A stretch of 64,000 bases of DNA from Thermococcus aggregans (GCF_024022995.1 NZ_CP099582.1:372001-436000); one strand, 5' to 3'. Positions 24,323 to 33,135 are shown, numbered from the stretch's first letter. Notes: generated by a model not told the origin, from the letters alone. Translations and numbers: made by a program.

Positions 24323-25605
24323 CTCAGCTCCCTCGCTATCTCCCTAAGGTAATCGCTCGGGCCCAGATCAATAGTAGGAACCAAAGCGTTGAACTTCCTA
24401 ACCGTCTTCTCCCTCTCCAGATACCTTTCGTACAAAAACCTCAACGTCTCTTCATTAATATCTCTACCGTAAAACAGTATTGGGTTGGGGGAGAGCACAA
24501 CTATCTTGTGCTTCTTCCTTAGTATAAGCATTAACCTGTAAAGCAGGGACGTATGCCCCATCAAATCACTAATAACTATCAGATAAGAAGGATCCTTTAT
24601 GTTGAGCAGGGCCTCACCAAGCCCACTCCTCTTCCTCGGGAAGAGCTTCCCCATGAACTTCCTACCCTTCTCGCTGAACCTCAAGGTTAAGGTGCTCTTC
24701 AAGCTCATCAGCCCTTTCTCCTGCCTGAACCTCACCGCAGCCCTTATTTTATTCATCTGCTCCCTTCCCCTAGATGGCCTAACGACCCTAACGCCCCTGT
24801 CATCGTATATGATAAGCCCCACCTTGTAGTTCTTCTTCAAAAGAACCGTCGCCAAGTGCAGAACCAGAGTTGAGGCATAGTCTATCTTGGCCTTCTTGAG
24901 CCCCTTCCTCATCTCCCTTGTTGCATCCAATACAAGGTAAACGTTCCCTTCCTGCTCCTTCATGAAGACCCTGACTATGAGCTCTCCCAAACGGGATGAG
25001 GCCTTCCAGTCTATCCTCCTCAAGTCATCCCCCGGTAGATACTCTCTCAAGCCCTCGAGCTCCAAGCTCTCCAGCCCAAGGAAGACGCTCTTCTTGTAGG
25101 CCTCGCCAAGCCTTATGTTGTAGTCCTCTTTAGCCGCTTCCCTTATGGAATCAACCGAGGGGATCACATCGAGCTTGTACTTGCCAACACTCAATTCCTC
25201 AAAGTAGAGCTCGTTCAAATCATAAATCTCCAGTTCCAGTGAAACTTCATACTCTCCCTTCTTCTCTGGAATAAGAAATAAATCGATAAACTTCTCTTCC
25301 CCAGACTTCAGAACGTAAGTTCCCCCATCTTCAATCCTCACGTTTAAAACAGGGCCGCTCTTAACCCTAACCTTTACATCGCTCCCAAGGTTCTTGACCT
25401 TCAAAACAACCCTTGCCTTTTTACCTTCCTCAACAGTTTTTGGAAACTCAACGTCAACTTTTATCTCCGGCTTAAAATCCCTTCTGGTTTTTAAGATATA
25501 CAGAGCTAGGCCTAGGCCAAAAAGAGCACTAAAAACGTTTGAGGCCAAATACCCATGGGCAAAGCCTATGCCCGAAAGAGTCCACAGAAGATCTTCTCTT
25601 TTCAT
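24319..25605 (-). CDS. DUF58 domain protein
   Basis: A 428-residue protein with two N-terminal membrane segments and a beta-rich middle domain. The DUF58 signature lies in LREYLPGDDLRRIDWKASSR, followed by a VWA-like fold (VYLVLDATREM). DUF58 proteins are almost always encoded with MoxR ATPases, which are thought to act as chaperones for metal-binding VWA partners. It overlaps moxR by 4 nt. Its function in archaea is not established. Confidence 0.88.
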   Translation of the reverse strand: MKREDLLWTLSGIGFAHGYLASNVFSALFGLGLALYILKTRRDFKPEIKVDVEFPKTVEEGKKARVVLKVKNLGSDVKVRVKSGPVLNVRIEDGGTYVLKSGEEKFIDLFLIPEKKGEYEVSLELEIYDLNELYFEELSVGKYKLDVIPSVDSIREAAKEDYNIRLGEAYKKSVFLGLESLELEGLREYLPGDDLRRIDWKASSRLGELIVRVFMKEQEGNVYLVLDATREMRKGLKKAKIDYASTLVLHLATVLLKKNYKVGLIIYDDRGVRVVRPSRGREQMNKIRAAVRFRQEKGLMSLKSTLTLRFSEKGRKFMGKLFPRKRSGLGEALLNIKDPSYLIVISDLMGHTSLLYRLMLILRKKHKIVVLSPNPILFYGRDINEETLRFLYERYLEREKTVRKFNALVPTIDLGPSDYLREIARELR

Positions 25606-26531
25606 ACAGGCACCTCTACCTCGTCAAGGATATCCCTTATGACGTCTTCGCTCTTAACACCTTCAATTTCGTAATCTGCCCTAACAATAAGCCTGTGGCT
25701 CAAAACACTTGGTGCAATTTCCTTTATGTCGTCCGGTATGACGTAGTCCCTCCCCCTTAGGAAGGCTAAGGCCTTTGAGGCATAGAGGAGATGTTCAGCA
25801 GCCCTTGGAGAGGCTCCAACTAAAAGCCTATCGTCTTTTCTAGTTCTGGCGATTATCTGATAAAGATACTCCAGAACCTCCTCACTTGTTTTGACCTTTT
25901 TAACCTGAGCCATTAAAGCCAGAATCTGGGTTGGGGTGAACCTCTGCTTTACTTCTCTAAACTCTCCTCTGTCCTTTCTAAGCAGCATCTCAAGCTCTTC
26001 CTCTTTATCGGGATAGCCCACTTTTATCTCCATCATAAACCTGTCGATCTGGGCCTCCGGTAAAGTATAAACTCCCTCGAACTCCAGCGGATTTTTGGTC
26101 GCTATCACAAGGAAAGGCCTTGGCAATGAAAGGGTTTTCCCCTCTATCGTTACCTGGCCTTCTTGCATCGCCTCAAGCAAAGCGGATTGAGTCTTTGGCT
26201 GGGCTCTGTTAATTTCATCGGCCAAAACTACGTTGGCAAATATGGGCCCCTTCTTTATCTTGAACTGACCAATCTTTTGGTCGTAGTAAACGGTTCCGAT
26301 TATATCAGCAGGCAATAAATCAGGTGTAAGCTGAATCCTCGAAAATTCCAAACCAATGGCATGTGCAAAGCTCTTCGCTATTGTAGTCTTCGCAACTCCC
26401 GGAATCCCCTCAAGGATCACGTGCCCCTCGGCCAATAAAGCTACAGCCAAAAGCTCTATAACATCATCTTTCCCAACAACAGCGTTGTGAATTTCATCTT
26501 TGAGCTTTTCAAGGAACTCTTTACCGTTCAT
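25602..26531 (-). CDS. MoxR-type AAA+ ATPase
   Basis: A 309-residue AAA+ protein. Walker A is EGIPGVAKTTIAK, Walker B is VVLADEINRAQPKTQSALLE, sensor 1 is LVIATKNPLE, and the C-terminal lid has GASPRAAEHLL. MoxR ATPases mature or assemble protein complexes together with VWA/DUF58 partners. ATG 26531 follows the stop of the upstream gene by 1 nt, with GGGTGG before it. The 3-residue longer form is rejected. Confidence 0.92.
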   Translation of the reverse strand: MNGKEFLEKLKDEIHNAVVGKDDVIELLAVALLAEGHVILEGIPGVAKTTIAKSFAHAIGLEFSRIQLTPDLLPADIIGTVYYDQKIGQFKIKKGPIFANVVLADEINRAQPKTQSALLEAMQEGQVTIEGKTLSLPRPFLVIATKNPLEFEGVYTLPEAQIDRFMMEIKVGYPDKEEELEMLLRKDRGEFREVKQRFTPTQILALMAQVKKVKTSEEVLEYLYQIIARTRKDDRLLVGASPRAAEHLLYASKALAFLRGRDYVIPDDIKEIAPSVLSHRLIVRADYEIEGVKSEDVIRDILDEVEVPV

Positions 26532-26532
26532 T

Positions 26533-27543
26533 TTAACCACCCAGCTTTTTTCCGGTGTTTATCTCCCTTATTATCTTCCTGAGAACCTTCTCATCATAGC
26601 CCTCTTTCTTTAACTCCTCTATCACATCGTCCAAACTTTTTTCTTCTTCCTTAAAGACTTTGCCCAGTATGAAATTCACAGTCCTACTTATTCCCTCCAA
26701 GGCCAAGCCGCTCTCAATGAAAATAGCTAAAACTGCCACCCCCAAAATCACGTAAAATGCCTTCATTTTGTCCAAGCTTCTTCTGATAACCACAGTTCCC
26801 ATGGAATAAGGATTGAAGCTCGCGTGATGAGCTTCGTCGATGTAAATCACATCTGCCTTTATGTAGCGCACGAAGTTCCTTATGAAGGGCTCGTTCATCT
26901 CGAACATGTCGTTTATGAAGACGCTCGGGTCCGAGAAGAGGATTATCCTCCCGTTCCCGTATTCGAGCTCGCTCATTATTGGGAGCTGCCTCTGGTTGTT
27001 CCCTATTATAGCCACTTTGCTCGTGTATATTGAGCCGTTGGCCCCGACTATTACCGATGGAACGTTAAGCGTCAGCTTATCAACCCCAACGCCAAGCTGT
27101 GGGTCTAAGATCCTCACGACCTCAGGGAAGTTGTAGTTCTTCGAGTAGAAGACGTCAATGGGAATAAGGCTCGTAAACCTGGCCGTTAAGTTTAGCCCCA
27201 CCAAAATATCATTTCCCGTACCGAAGTCGTCTATCAAAACAAGCGTGCCGCCGTTCTCCAGGAACTTCTTAACTTCCTCAACCTCAAGGGGAGAATAACC
27301 CAGATTCGGTCCAAGGATTAAAAGAACACCTTCTTTCTCGCCAAGGCCAAAGGAGTTATACGAAGTTATCACAGGAACAACCTTCGTCTCCTCATACAAG
27401 AGCTTTCCAAACTCTGAGGCACCGTTCCACCTCGTGTTGAAAACGCTGAACTCAGCGCTTGTGTGGAATACAGGTATGGCTAAAGGCATCACAATGAGAA
27501 AGATACCAAATGCCATGAGTATAATGTAGACGGCCCTCCTCAT
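26533..27543 (-). CDS. DUF4350 domain membrane protein
   Basis: A 336-residue protein. One N-terminal membrane segment is followed by a Rossmann-like ectodomain (KFLENGGTLVLIDDFGTGND; GRIILFSDPSVFINDMF), then a C-terminal membrane segment and a cytoplasmic tail. This fits DUF4350, a regular member of MoxR/DUF58/DUF4129 operons. It overlaps the upstream DUF4129 gene by 4 nt. The activity is unknown. Confidence 0.82.
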   Translation of the reverse strand: MRRAVYIILMAFGIFLIVMPLAIPVFHTSAEFSVFNTRWNGASEFGKLLYEETKVVPVITSYNSFGLGEKEGVLLILGPNLGYSPLEVEEVKKFLENGGTLVLIDDFGTGNDILVGLNLTARFTSLIPIDVFYSKNYNFPEVVRILDPQLGVGVDKLTLNVPSVIVGANGSIYTSKVAIIGNNQRQLPIMSELEYGNGRIILFSDPSVFINDMFEMNEPFIRNFVRYIKADVIYIDEAHHASFNPYSMGTVVIRRSLDKMKAFYVILGVAVLAIFIESGLALEGISRTVNFILGKVFKEEEKSLDDVIEELKKEGYDEKVLRKIIREINTGKKLGG

Positions 27544-29279
27544 AACTCCTCCCTCACTATGAAGGACACTATAAGCCCGGCTATATGCCTCAAGTAGTCC
27601 AGAACCTCACGCCTTCTGAGAGGCTTCTTACCATAAAAGTGCTTCTCGTAAAGAACCGTGACTTTTTCCAGGTGGTATGCAAAAGCCTCCTTCCTCAACC
27701 TGTTCACAAGCTCCCTGGGCGTTAGGCTGGGCTTTAGACCATAGTGCTTGATGAGCTTCTCGTAAACCTCCCTGTACATCTCCCTGAAAGACTTTAATTT
27801 CCTTTCCACTTCTTGTTCTTCAATCTTCCATGCCTCTTCAAGGGCCTTCAACAGCTTCACGAACTCCTCATCGCTTATACCTCTTCTCCTTCTTATGTAA
27901 ACTTTCCTTGCCAGATACCCGATGCCGCCAAAGAGGACAAGAACCATAACAAAGAGTATTAACTCAAATATGGAAAACTCGGTACCTCCAATGTTTACGG
28001 TATTTTCAGCTTCCTCTTCCCCACCCACCGTCTCAACCGGGTATTCAAGGAACACAACCCCAAGGGAGGCAGAACTACCTGCATAAATCTCACTACCGAT
28101 ATAGGTAACGTTTAATAGCTTCTTCCCGGCCTCGTTGCTCGTAACGTTGAACGAAAACCTCCCATCGCTTGAAGTTACCAATGAAAACCTCTCACCATCA
28201 AACTCCCCAAAGACCTCTTCACCTTTTAAGGGCCTCCCGTAATAGTCAAGGAGCAGGCCTTTAACCGTTATGCTCTCGTTTACGTAGGCACTTCCCCTGG
28301 AAGAGAGTACTATCTTAGTGGGCACCTTCAACACATTAACCACAAGAACGTTTGATTTCACGACGCTCCCGTTCTTTAATCCGGTTGCAAAGACCTCATA
28401 CTTGCCAACCTTATCAAAGGAATACACGTAGGAAAATCTGCCCCCCTTAACCCTCAAAGCTATGGTTTGGTTCTCAATATGGAGGTAAACATTCTCAAAG
28501 CCCGGAGCATAGCCATAAAAGGTGACGTTCTCATAAACATAAGGGTTAAGGTTCGAGGCGTAGAGTGTTATGGACGCAGGAACTAGCACAACTTGGTTTT
28601 CCTCGAGAAATTCTTCAAAACCAATTGGTTCTCCGTTTTTTTCTTTTTCTTTGATAATCTCCTGCACTTCTTCAGGGGTTAAAACTTTATAAGCACTCAA
28701 AACCCTCTCATAGCCGGAATACATCTTCTTAATCTTCTCAAGCTTCTCTCTGAGGGATGATGTATCGAGCGTTAAGGTGCTGTTGTCCTCATCAACGAAC
28801 TCAAAGGTATCAATCACATCAAGGGCCTTCTCGGCACTTGAGATTCCTTCCTTCACCATTTCCAAACCTAGGGTTGCATTAACGTAGGCATAGTAGTCTC
28901 TCATCTCTTTGACGACCTCGATGTTGTCTAAGAAGAGCCTCTGGCCGAGGGCTATCTTCTTCAAACCATTACCGAGCTCCAGAAAAGGAGGCAAATACTT
29001 TTCAACCTTTGACTCTATCCCAAAGGACTTGTAAAACTCCACCTCTTCCCTAGTCGTGTTCAGCTTTGCCTCAACGCTATTCGCGTAATATATGCTCTCG
29101 TTGTCCTCGGCAATTACCTTGTCAAGAGCCATCTCAGAGTAGAGGAGGATAATTCTAAAATGGATATAAATCCCCTTATCGTTCTCGTAGGCCTTTTCGT
29201 ACTCAAGATGCCTTTCCATGGCTAATCCAAAGCCGCTGAAAATCAGGAGCGTGAGGATGATTAAAGCAGCTACTCTCAT
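27540..29279 (-). CDS. DUF4129 membrane protein with Ig-like ectodomain
   Basis: A 579-residue protein. It has an N-terminal signal or anchor (RVAALIILTLLIFSGFGL), a helical region of about 220 residues, and one or two Ig-like beta domains (PVNI-type strands around VFATGLKNGSVVKSN and TVKGLLLDYYGRPLKGEEV). A membrane segment FELILFVMVLVLFGGIGYL and a cytoplasmic DUF4129 tail (YGLKPSLTPRELVNRL) follow. DUF4129 is the usual partner of MoxR and DUF58. ATG 29279 (GAGGGAA upstream) is chosen; the start at 29408 would cross the divergent promoter and gene. It is the first gene of the six-gene operon. Confidence 0.8.
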   Translation of the reverse strand: MRVAALIILTLLIFSGFGLAMERHLEYEKAYENDKGIYIHFRIILLYSEMALDKVIAEDNESIYYANSVEAKLNTTREEVEFYKSFGIESKVEKYLPPFLELGNGLKKIALGQRLFLDNIEVVKEMRDYYAYVNATLGLEMVKEGISSAEKALDVIDTFEFVDEDNSTLTLDTSSLREKLEKIKKMYSGYERVLSAYKVLTPEEVQEIIKEKEKNGEPIGFEEFLEENQVVLVPASITLYASNLNPYVYENVTFYGYAPGFENVYLHIENQTIALRVKGGRFSYVYSFDKVGKYEVFATGLKNGSVVKSNVLVVNVLKVPTKIVLSSRGSAYVNESITVKGLLLDYYGRPLKGEEVFGEFDGERFSLVTSSDGRFSFNVTSNEAGKKLLNVTYIGSEIYAGSSASLGVVFLEYPVETVGGEEEAENTVNIGGTEFSIFELILFVMVLVLFGGIGYLARKVYIRRRRGISDEEFVKLLKALEEAWKIEEQEVERKLKSFREMYREVYEKLIKHYGLKPSLTPRELVNRLRKEAFAYHLEKVTVLYEKHFYGKKPLRRREVLDYLRHIAGLIVSFIVREEL

Positions 29280-29349
29280 TTCCCTCAAATCAAAGAAAAT
29301 GATAAACATTTTAAAGTTAATGGTTTTAAATTGAGGGGGAGGTAAAATT
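29280..29349. promoter_or_regulatory. Divergent promoter region
   Basis: Seventy bases separate the starts of the operon leading to aglB (minus) and the 252-residue protein gene (plus). TTTTAAA-type TATA candidates lie at about 29312-29317 and 29323-29329. GGGGGAGG just before ATG 29350 is a strong binding site for the plus gene. Which TATA serves which strand is not resolved. Confidence 0.45.
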
Positions 29350-30108
29350 ATGAGAGTGGAGAGGATAGCCAGTGCTTCTCTAGCGGGCATTGGAACTTTT
29401 CTCATCATCTATGGGGCGATAAATTCCAATCAGAGCTTAGTTAATCTGGGCTTTGCCGGACTGTTTCTGGGTTTTGTAGTCCTAACGTTCAAATCTAAAG
29501 AATACGTCAAGAGAGAGGCCCTCGACAACCTAATACTCCCCTACATAGAGACCCTCCGCCGTATGGTAAGGGATCTGGGCCTTGAAGGCAACGCGCTGTA
29601 CATACCCCCATACGAGAACATGCCCGAAGGAGGGACTTTTATCCCCCTGCACAAGGACTTTGACCTCGACCTTGGGAGGATGGACGAGGAGACGGTTTTC
29701 TTAACCAACGTGGCCAATGAGAGGCAGATGGGTCTTTTGATAAGGCCAACTGGTGCCGACCTTGTCAAGAAGTTTGAAGAGCACTTTGAAAGCACTTTGG
29801 ACGGAAGCGGCTCCTCGGCAGTTGAAAGCGTTGCATCTTCTGTCTTGAGAGCCCTTGACCTTGCCAGAGGTGTCCACATAGACGAAAGTGAAGGGGGGTT
29901 TAGGATAATCGTAAAGCCAACAAACATTGAGATATGTAGGGCGAGCATAGAGGACTGCAACCAAACGGCCTGTCCAGTGTGTTCGTCTATTCTATTGGCC
30001 CTTGCAAAAGGCACAGGTGAGGTTTTGGAGAGCGAGGACTTTAATATGGGAGAGCATGGAATCGAGATAAAGGCCAAAAAGCTCGGGGGAGTAATAGAAT
30101 GGACGTAG
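29350..30108 (+). CDS. Membrane-anchored protein of unknown function
   Basis: A 252-residue protein with two N-terminal hydrophobic segments (about 8-27 and 32-50) and a cytoplasmic or extracellular domain of about 200 residues. A cluster of cysteines (ICRASIEDC, TACPVCSS) near the C-terminus could form disulfides or bind metal. I do not recognise the family with confidence; proteins like this occur near surface-protein genes in Thermococcales. It overlaps the next small gene by 10 nt. Confidence 0.7.
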   Translation: MRVERIASASLAGIGTFLIIYGAINSNQSLVNLGFAGLFLGFVVLTFKSKEYVKREALDNLILPYIETLRRMVRDLGLEGNALYIPPYENMPEGGTFIPLHKDFDLDLGRMDEETVFLTNVANERQMGLLIRPTGADLVKKFEEHFESTLDGSGSSAVESVASSVLRALDLARGVHIDESEGGFRIIVKPTNIEICRASIEDCNQTACPVCSSILLALAKGTGEVLESEDFNMGEHGIEIKAKKLGGVIEWT

Positions 30109-30341
30109 AAGACTATATCCTGCTCTTCCTCTCAATCTGGGTTCTCATCTCGGCTTTAGCTACAGGGAGTGTAGATGTATTTCTCACCTTAACCCTCATT
30201 GGGCTTTTGATAACCCTTGAAGTTGGGGGCTTATTCTTAAGCAAGGAGCAGAAGGAAAACTTAAAACCTCTGGTCGAGCTTCTGCTCGTGATATTCGCCA
30301 TAATAGTGATGAAAAAAGTCTACGAGGTTTTGAGTGGATGA
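30099..30341 (+). CDS. Small membrane protein
   Basis: An 80-residue protein with three predicted hydrophobic segments (ILLFLSIWVLISALAT; VFLTLTLIGLLITLEVGGL; LVELLLVIFAIIVMKKVY). It overlaps the end of the preceding gene by 10 nt and is probably co-translated. No family was recognised. Confidence 0.65.
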   Translation: MDVEDYILLFLSIWVLISALATGSVDVFLTLTLIGLLITLEVGGLFLSKEQKENLKPLVELLLVIFAIIVMKKVYEVLSG

Positions 30342-30438
30342 ACCAAACCCGTTTTAATGTCTTTTTTGGCAAAGCTGGAGCCAGATACAGCCAAAATGAT
30401 ATATCCAAAAATTGGATAATCCTGTTAGTGGATTATGA

Positions 30439-30489
30439 ATGAAGTTCTATGACCAAGAGAGGGAACTTGAAGTTCTAGAAAAGCTTTAG
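30439..30489 (+). pseudogene. 5' stub of an archaeal AAA ATPase gene
   Basis: ATG 30439 reads MKFYDQERELEVLEKL-stop (16 codons). This is the typical N-terminus of archaeal ATPase_2-type proteins (M-K-F-x-D/N-R-E-x-E-L...). The P-loop and everything after are absent. It lies just before a copy of the TA-flanking motif. It is a likely deletion relic; the short length keeps confidence modest. Confidence 0.5.
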
Positions 30490-30510
30490 CCTTACAAATA
30501 CTTTGTTCTT

Positions 30511-30540
30511 TTGAAAGCCTCGTCCTTCAGGGTAGGGATG
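30511..30540 (+). repeat. TA-flanking dispersed motif
   Basis: GAAAGCCTCGTCCTTCAGGG followed by TAGGGATG. It matches the reverse complement of 21423-21466 and the plus-strand copy at 21366-21385 in the core GCCTC-x2-CCTTyAGGG. It lies just past the 3' end of the vapC gene. Such short palindromic cores resemble ends of IS200/IS605-type or miniature elements (inference). Confidence 0.5.
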
Positions 30541-30550
30541 TAGGTGAAAG

Positions 30551-30967
30551 TTAGTCTTCAACAACCACAACATCAAGGTTCTCAAAATGCCTATCAAAAG
30601 TATAAATTTCTTTAATGCCCAACTCCTTCATTTTAAGATACGCCAAAGCATCATTTACACTTACGTTTTTCTCCCTTGCTGTTAAGACAGCCTTTAGATA
30701 ATCTTCCATCGTGACAGATACTATTTTAACATTTTCCGCTGTTAGAAGTTCTTCTAGGAACTCTAGAGCAGTTGTTAAGTTGGCCTTCGCCTCGAGAATG
30801 TTTGCGACCTCACTAAGGTGAACGACCGTCGTAGTGACCTCTTCCCCTTCTTGGACTCTTTGAAGAATCTTTTTTGCCTTCTTTTTCCTATCAAGAATTT
30901 GAGGGCTGAGGTTGTTTTTTGGTTTTATTATGGCATATAGAAAAACATTGGCATCTATGAATCTCAT
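30551..30967 (-). CDS. vapC: VapC-type PIN-domain toxin
   Basis: A 138-residue PIN domain. RFIDANVFLYAI, HLSEVANILEA, SVNDALAYLKM and IYTFDRHFENLD carry the four acidic positions. It overlaps its AbrB-type antitoxin by 4 nt. A broken homologue of its C-terminus lies at 36288. Confidence 0.9.
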   Translation of the reverse strand: MRFIDANVFLYAIIKPKNNLSPQILDRKKKAKKILQRVQEGEEVTTTVVHLSEVANILEAKANLTTALEFLEELLTAENVKIVSVTMEDYLKAVLTAREKNVSVNDALAYLKMKELGIKEIYTFDRHFENLDVVVVED

Positions 30968-31182
30968 ATTAAATCCTCCAGCAGTTCCTTTTCGAGGTCT
31001 TCTCCCTTAATTTCAACTTCAACCATATCAAAAAATCTGGACAAGTTGGGCTTCTTTCTCGGTAGTATCTCTATTCTATCGTCCAGTTCAATTAAAATGA
31101 TCTCATCACCCCATTTATCACGCCACTCTTTGGGAATGACTACCCTACCTTGTCTATCAATTCTCTTAATTTCCATTATCAT
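30964..31182 (-). CDS. vapB: AbrB-type VapB antitoxin
   Basis: A 72-residue protein with an AbrB swapped-hairpin DNA-binding domain (IDRQGRVVIPKEWRDKWG) and an acidic toxin-binding tail (VEIKGEDLEKELLEDL). GGTGA lies 7 nt before ATG 31182, and CTTATTAAT at about 31216-31224 on the minus strand may be its TATA box. It is a complete VapBC pair with the gene at 30551. Confidence 0.88.
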   Translation of the reverse strand: MIMEIKRIDRQGRVVIPKEWRDKWGDEIILIELDDRIEILPRKKPNLSRFFDMVEVEIKGEDLEKELLEDLI

Positions 31183-31310
31183 ATAATTGTCACCATTTTC
31201 TTATCGTAATTCCACATTAATAAGATTTGTGGTAGAACTTTCTAGGCCTTCAAGAGTCCCCTTGAGCAGGTGACGTCAAAAGTGTAGAGAATAACCTACT
31301 CTACTACAGA

Positions 31311-31344
31311 GCTGACCTTCTCCCCTCCCTAAAGGAGGCGTAAA
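31311..31344 (-). repeat. TA-flanking dispersed motif
   Basis: On the plus strand GCTGACCTTCTCCCCTCCCT followed by AAAGGAGGCGT. It aligns with 21425-21458 (GCTGACCTCCTCCCCGCCCT) and more weakly with 35269-35292 and 36242-36263. It lies 3' of the frameshifted HEPN gene. Confidence 0.5.
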
Positions 31345-31378
31345 AAGAAAAAATCAGCTAAAAATGCAAGAAACACTA

Positions 31379-31796
31379 TTATACCACCTGACTCACAATT
31401 TCCAAAAGTTCTTTGGCGAACCTCAAAACGAACTCCGCTTCTTCTTCATCAACTAAAGCCCCCTCCATACTGGACATTGTGCCTTGAAATCCCGAGTTTA
31501 TCTAGAATGTCCATAAGCTCCACTATTTTGGGATTACTTCTGTACAGTTCCCTAACAGCAATAACTAAACACTGATGGCTTCTTTCTTTATATCCCTTTG
31601 CAAAGAGTAGGGCCCTCACCGAATGAAATGCGGAATTATAAGCGGCTATTTCAACCATAACGTAGTCGCCAATTTCAAATGTTCTTTCTGCAGATTTTAG
31701 GAACCGTCTTGCAATCTCTATTGAACTTTTCACCCTTTCTATTGCTGAAGGATCGTGCTTTATTAATCCTCTCCTCAAACACTCCTCAAACTTCAT
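31379..31796 (-). pseudogene. HEPN-domain protein, frameshifted near its end
   Basis: ATG 31796 starts a HEPN protein (SAERTFEIGDYVMVEIAAYN; AFHSVRALLFAKG; ISRHNVQYGG). The frame is lost in the C5 run 31459-31463 (G run on the coding strand). Removing one G gives YGGALVDEEEAEFVLRFAKE and a natural end at 31379. As given it ends early at 31449 with an altered tail. Its nucleotidyltransferase partner is missing; a possible stub of it lies beyond the transposon at 33860. The transposon ends within a few bases of this start codon. Confidence 0.8.
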
Positions 31797-31799
31797 AAT

Positions 31800-31816
31800 G
31801 GAGCCCCGTTTCCTCC
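31800..31816 (-). other. Possible terminal hairpin of the TnpB guide RNA scaffold
   Basis: GGAG-GAAACGGGG-CTCC on the minus strand, 6 nt downstream of the tnpB stop codon and directly before the HEPN start. TnpB genes of IS605/IS607 elements overlap or precede an omega RNA whose 3' hairpin marks the element end and is followed by the guide. If so here, the guide would be read from the first codons of the HEPN gene. Position and hairpin are seen; the RNA is inferred. Confidence 0.35.
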
Positions 31817-31821
31817 TGCAC

Positions 31822-33135
31822 CTATTTTTGTTTTAAACACTGACTAATCACTACTAATGAGTTCTTGTGGTGCAGGAGGTTGGCCTCAACCGTTAAGTTC
31901 ACGGGAACCACCGGCTCCTCCCCCAACGGTTCACGGGCCTTCGGGCTGAACGGAAACAGCCCCAACAAGTTCAGCACAGCAACAAAATCCCTGTCTGCAG
32001 AAAACCCGCAAACGGGACACTCGAAAACCCTCCGACGCAGAGCGCCATCACCGGGTTTAATCTTAAACGCCCCACAACGAGGACAAACCTGAGAAGAATA
32101 CGCTGGATTCACAAAAACAAGGGGAACGCCAAACTCAACCGCCTTCTCGAAAACAAACCGCTGGAACCCGTTCATACCAATATTGTGGAGCGTGTTCCTC
32201 AGCCTCTTCTCGTTCTTCTTCCTCTTCTTGGTAACCTTCTGATTGAAATTCTTGGGGACGGCCTCAAGAACAATCGTAGCGTTCAACTCTCTGGCAACTT
32301 CGACTAGTCTCTTCGCCAACTTCCTCTGCAAGTCAACTCTCCTATCCATCTTCCTCCGTCCAAACTTCCTGAGGAGTCCCTTCCCCTTCTTCGAAGGCAG
32401 TTTTCTTTTCCAGCCAGTTAAGTGAGACTCCTGAGTTCTTGTCCTCACGTCAGAATAAAACCTCGTCAGTCTTCCAAAATCCGTTCTAACCTGAATTAAA
32501 AACTCCTGAGTGCCGAAAGAAACGTTGTCTGCATTGTAATCCACGCTGAGGAAACGCCCAGTAACTTTGGGTTCATCGAACTCTTTCTCGAAGACGAAAT
32601 ACGCAAGGATTTTCCGCTCTTCCTCAGCAATACGGAGTTTCACGCCGGCCTTGACCTTCCAGCCCTCGTTGAGGTATTTAAAGAAGAGTTTGTGAGGTTT
32701 TAAAGGAAGTTTTATCCGCCCACGTTTCGTGGTTAGGCCGATTATGAGAATTCTTCTCCCGTTTCTAAGAGTGTTGAACTGTGGAAACCTCTTGTAATCC
32801 CACAGAACGTCGTCCAGCCAGAGAGAAACGTTCCTGATTTCTGGTTTCTCTGTTCTGGCCCTTCCCTTCTTCTTCAGTTCGAGAAAACTCCTTGCCCTTG
32901 TCGTGGCATCCTGACAAACAGTGTAATAGTAATGGGTTGGTAAGTCGTGTTCTTCCTTGAGTTTTTCATAAAAGCGTTTTCTAAGTTTCAGGTGGCTCTT
33001 CACCTTGTTCGCGACGGCGTAATTTGTCAGAAACTTCAGAATTTCCAAGTATTCATCATAAACTTCTTTTATCGTTTCGAACTTTTTTCTCGTGAGTGGA
33101 TAACTTTCGAGGACGATTGTTCTGGTCAGTTTCAC
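31822..33135 (-). CDS. tnpB: TnpB RNA-guided nuclease of an IS607 element
   Basis: A 437-residue TnpB. The RuvC-I aspartate is in RFLSVDYNADN, the RuvC-II glutamate in ATIVLEAVPKNF, and the RuvC-III aspartate in SADRDFVAVLNLL. The zinc-finger cysteines CPRC and CPVC are present, so all catalytic and metal residues are there. TnpB uses an RNA made from the element end to cleave donor-site DNA and helps keep the transposon. GTG 33135 overlaps the tnpA stop (GTGA). Confidence 0.92.
   Translation of the reverse strand: MKLTRTIVLESYPLTRKKFETIKEVYDEYLEILKFLTNYAVANKVKSHLKLRKRFYEKLKEEHDLPTHYYYTVCQDATTRARSFLELKKKGRARTEKPEIRNVSLWLDDVLWDYKRFPQFNTLRNGRRILIIGLTTKRGRIKLPLKPHKLFFKYLNEGWKVKAGVKLRIAEEERKILAYFVFEKEFDEPKVTGRFLSVDYNADNVSFGTQEFLIQVRTDFGRLTRFYSDVRTRTQESHLTGWKRKLPSKKGKGLLRKFGRRKMDRRVDLQRKLAKRLVEVARELNATIVLEAVPKNFNQKVTKKRKKNEKRLRNTLHNIGMNGFQRFVFEKAVEFGVPLVFVNPAYSSQVCPRCGAFKIKPGDGALRRRVFECPVCGFSADRDFVAVLNLLGLFPFSPKAREPLGEEPVVPVNLTVEANLLHHKNSLVVISQCLKQK

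Noticed and set aside
29280-29408. 43-codon N-terminal extension of the DUF4129 protein
   Set aside because: It would start inside the divergent gene and remove the signal segment from the N-terminus.
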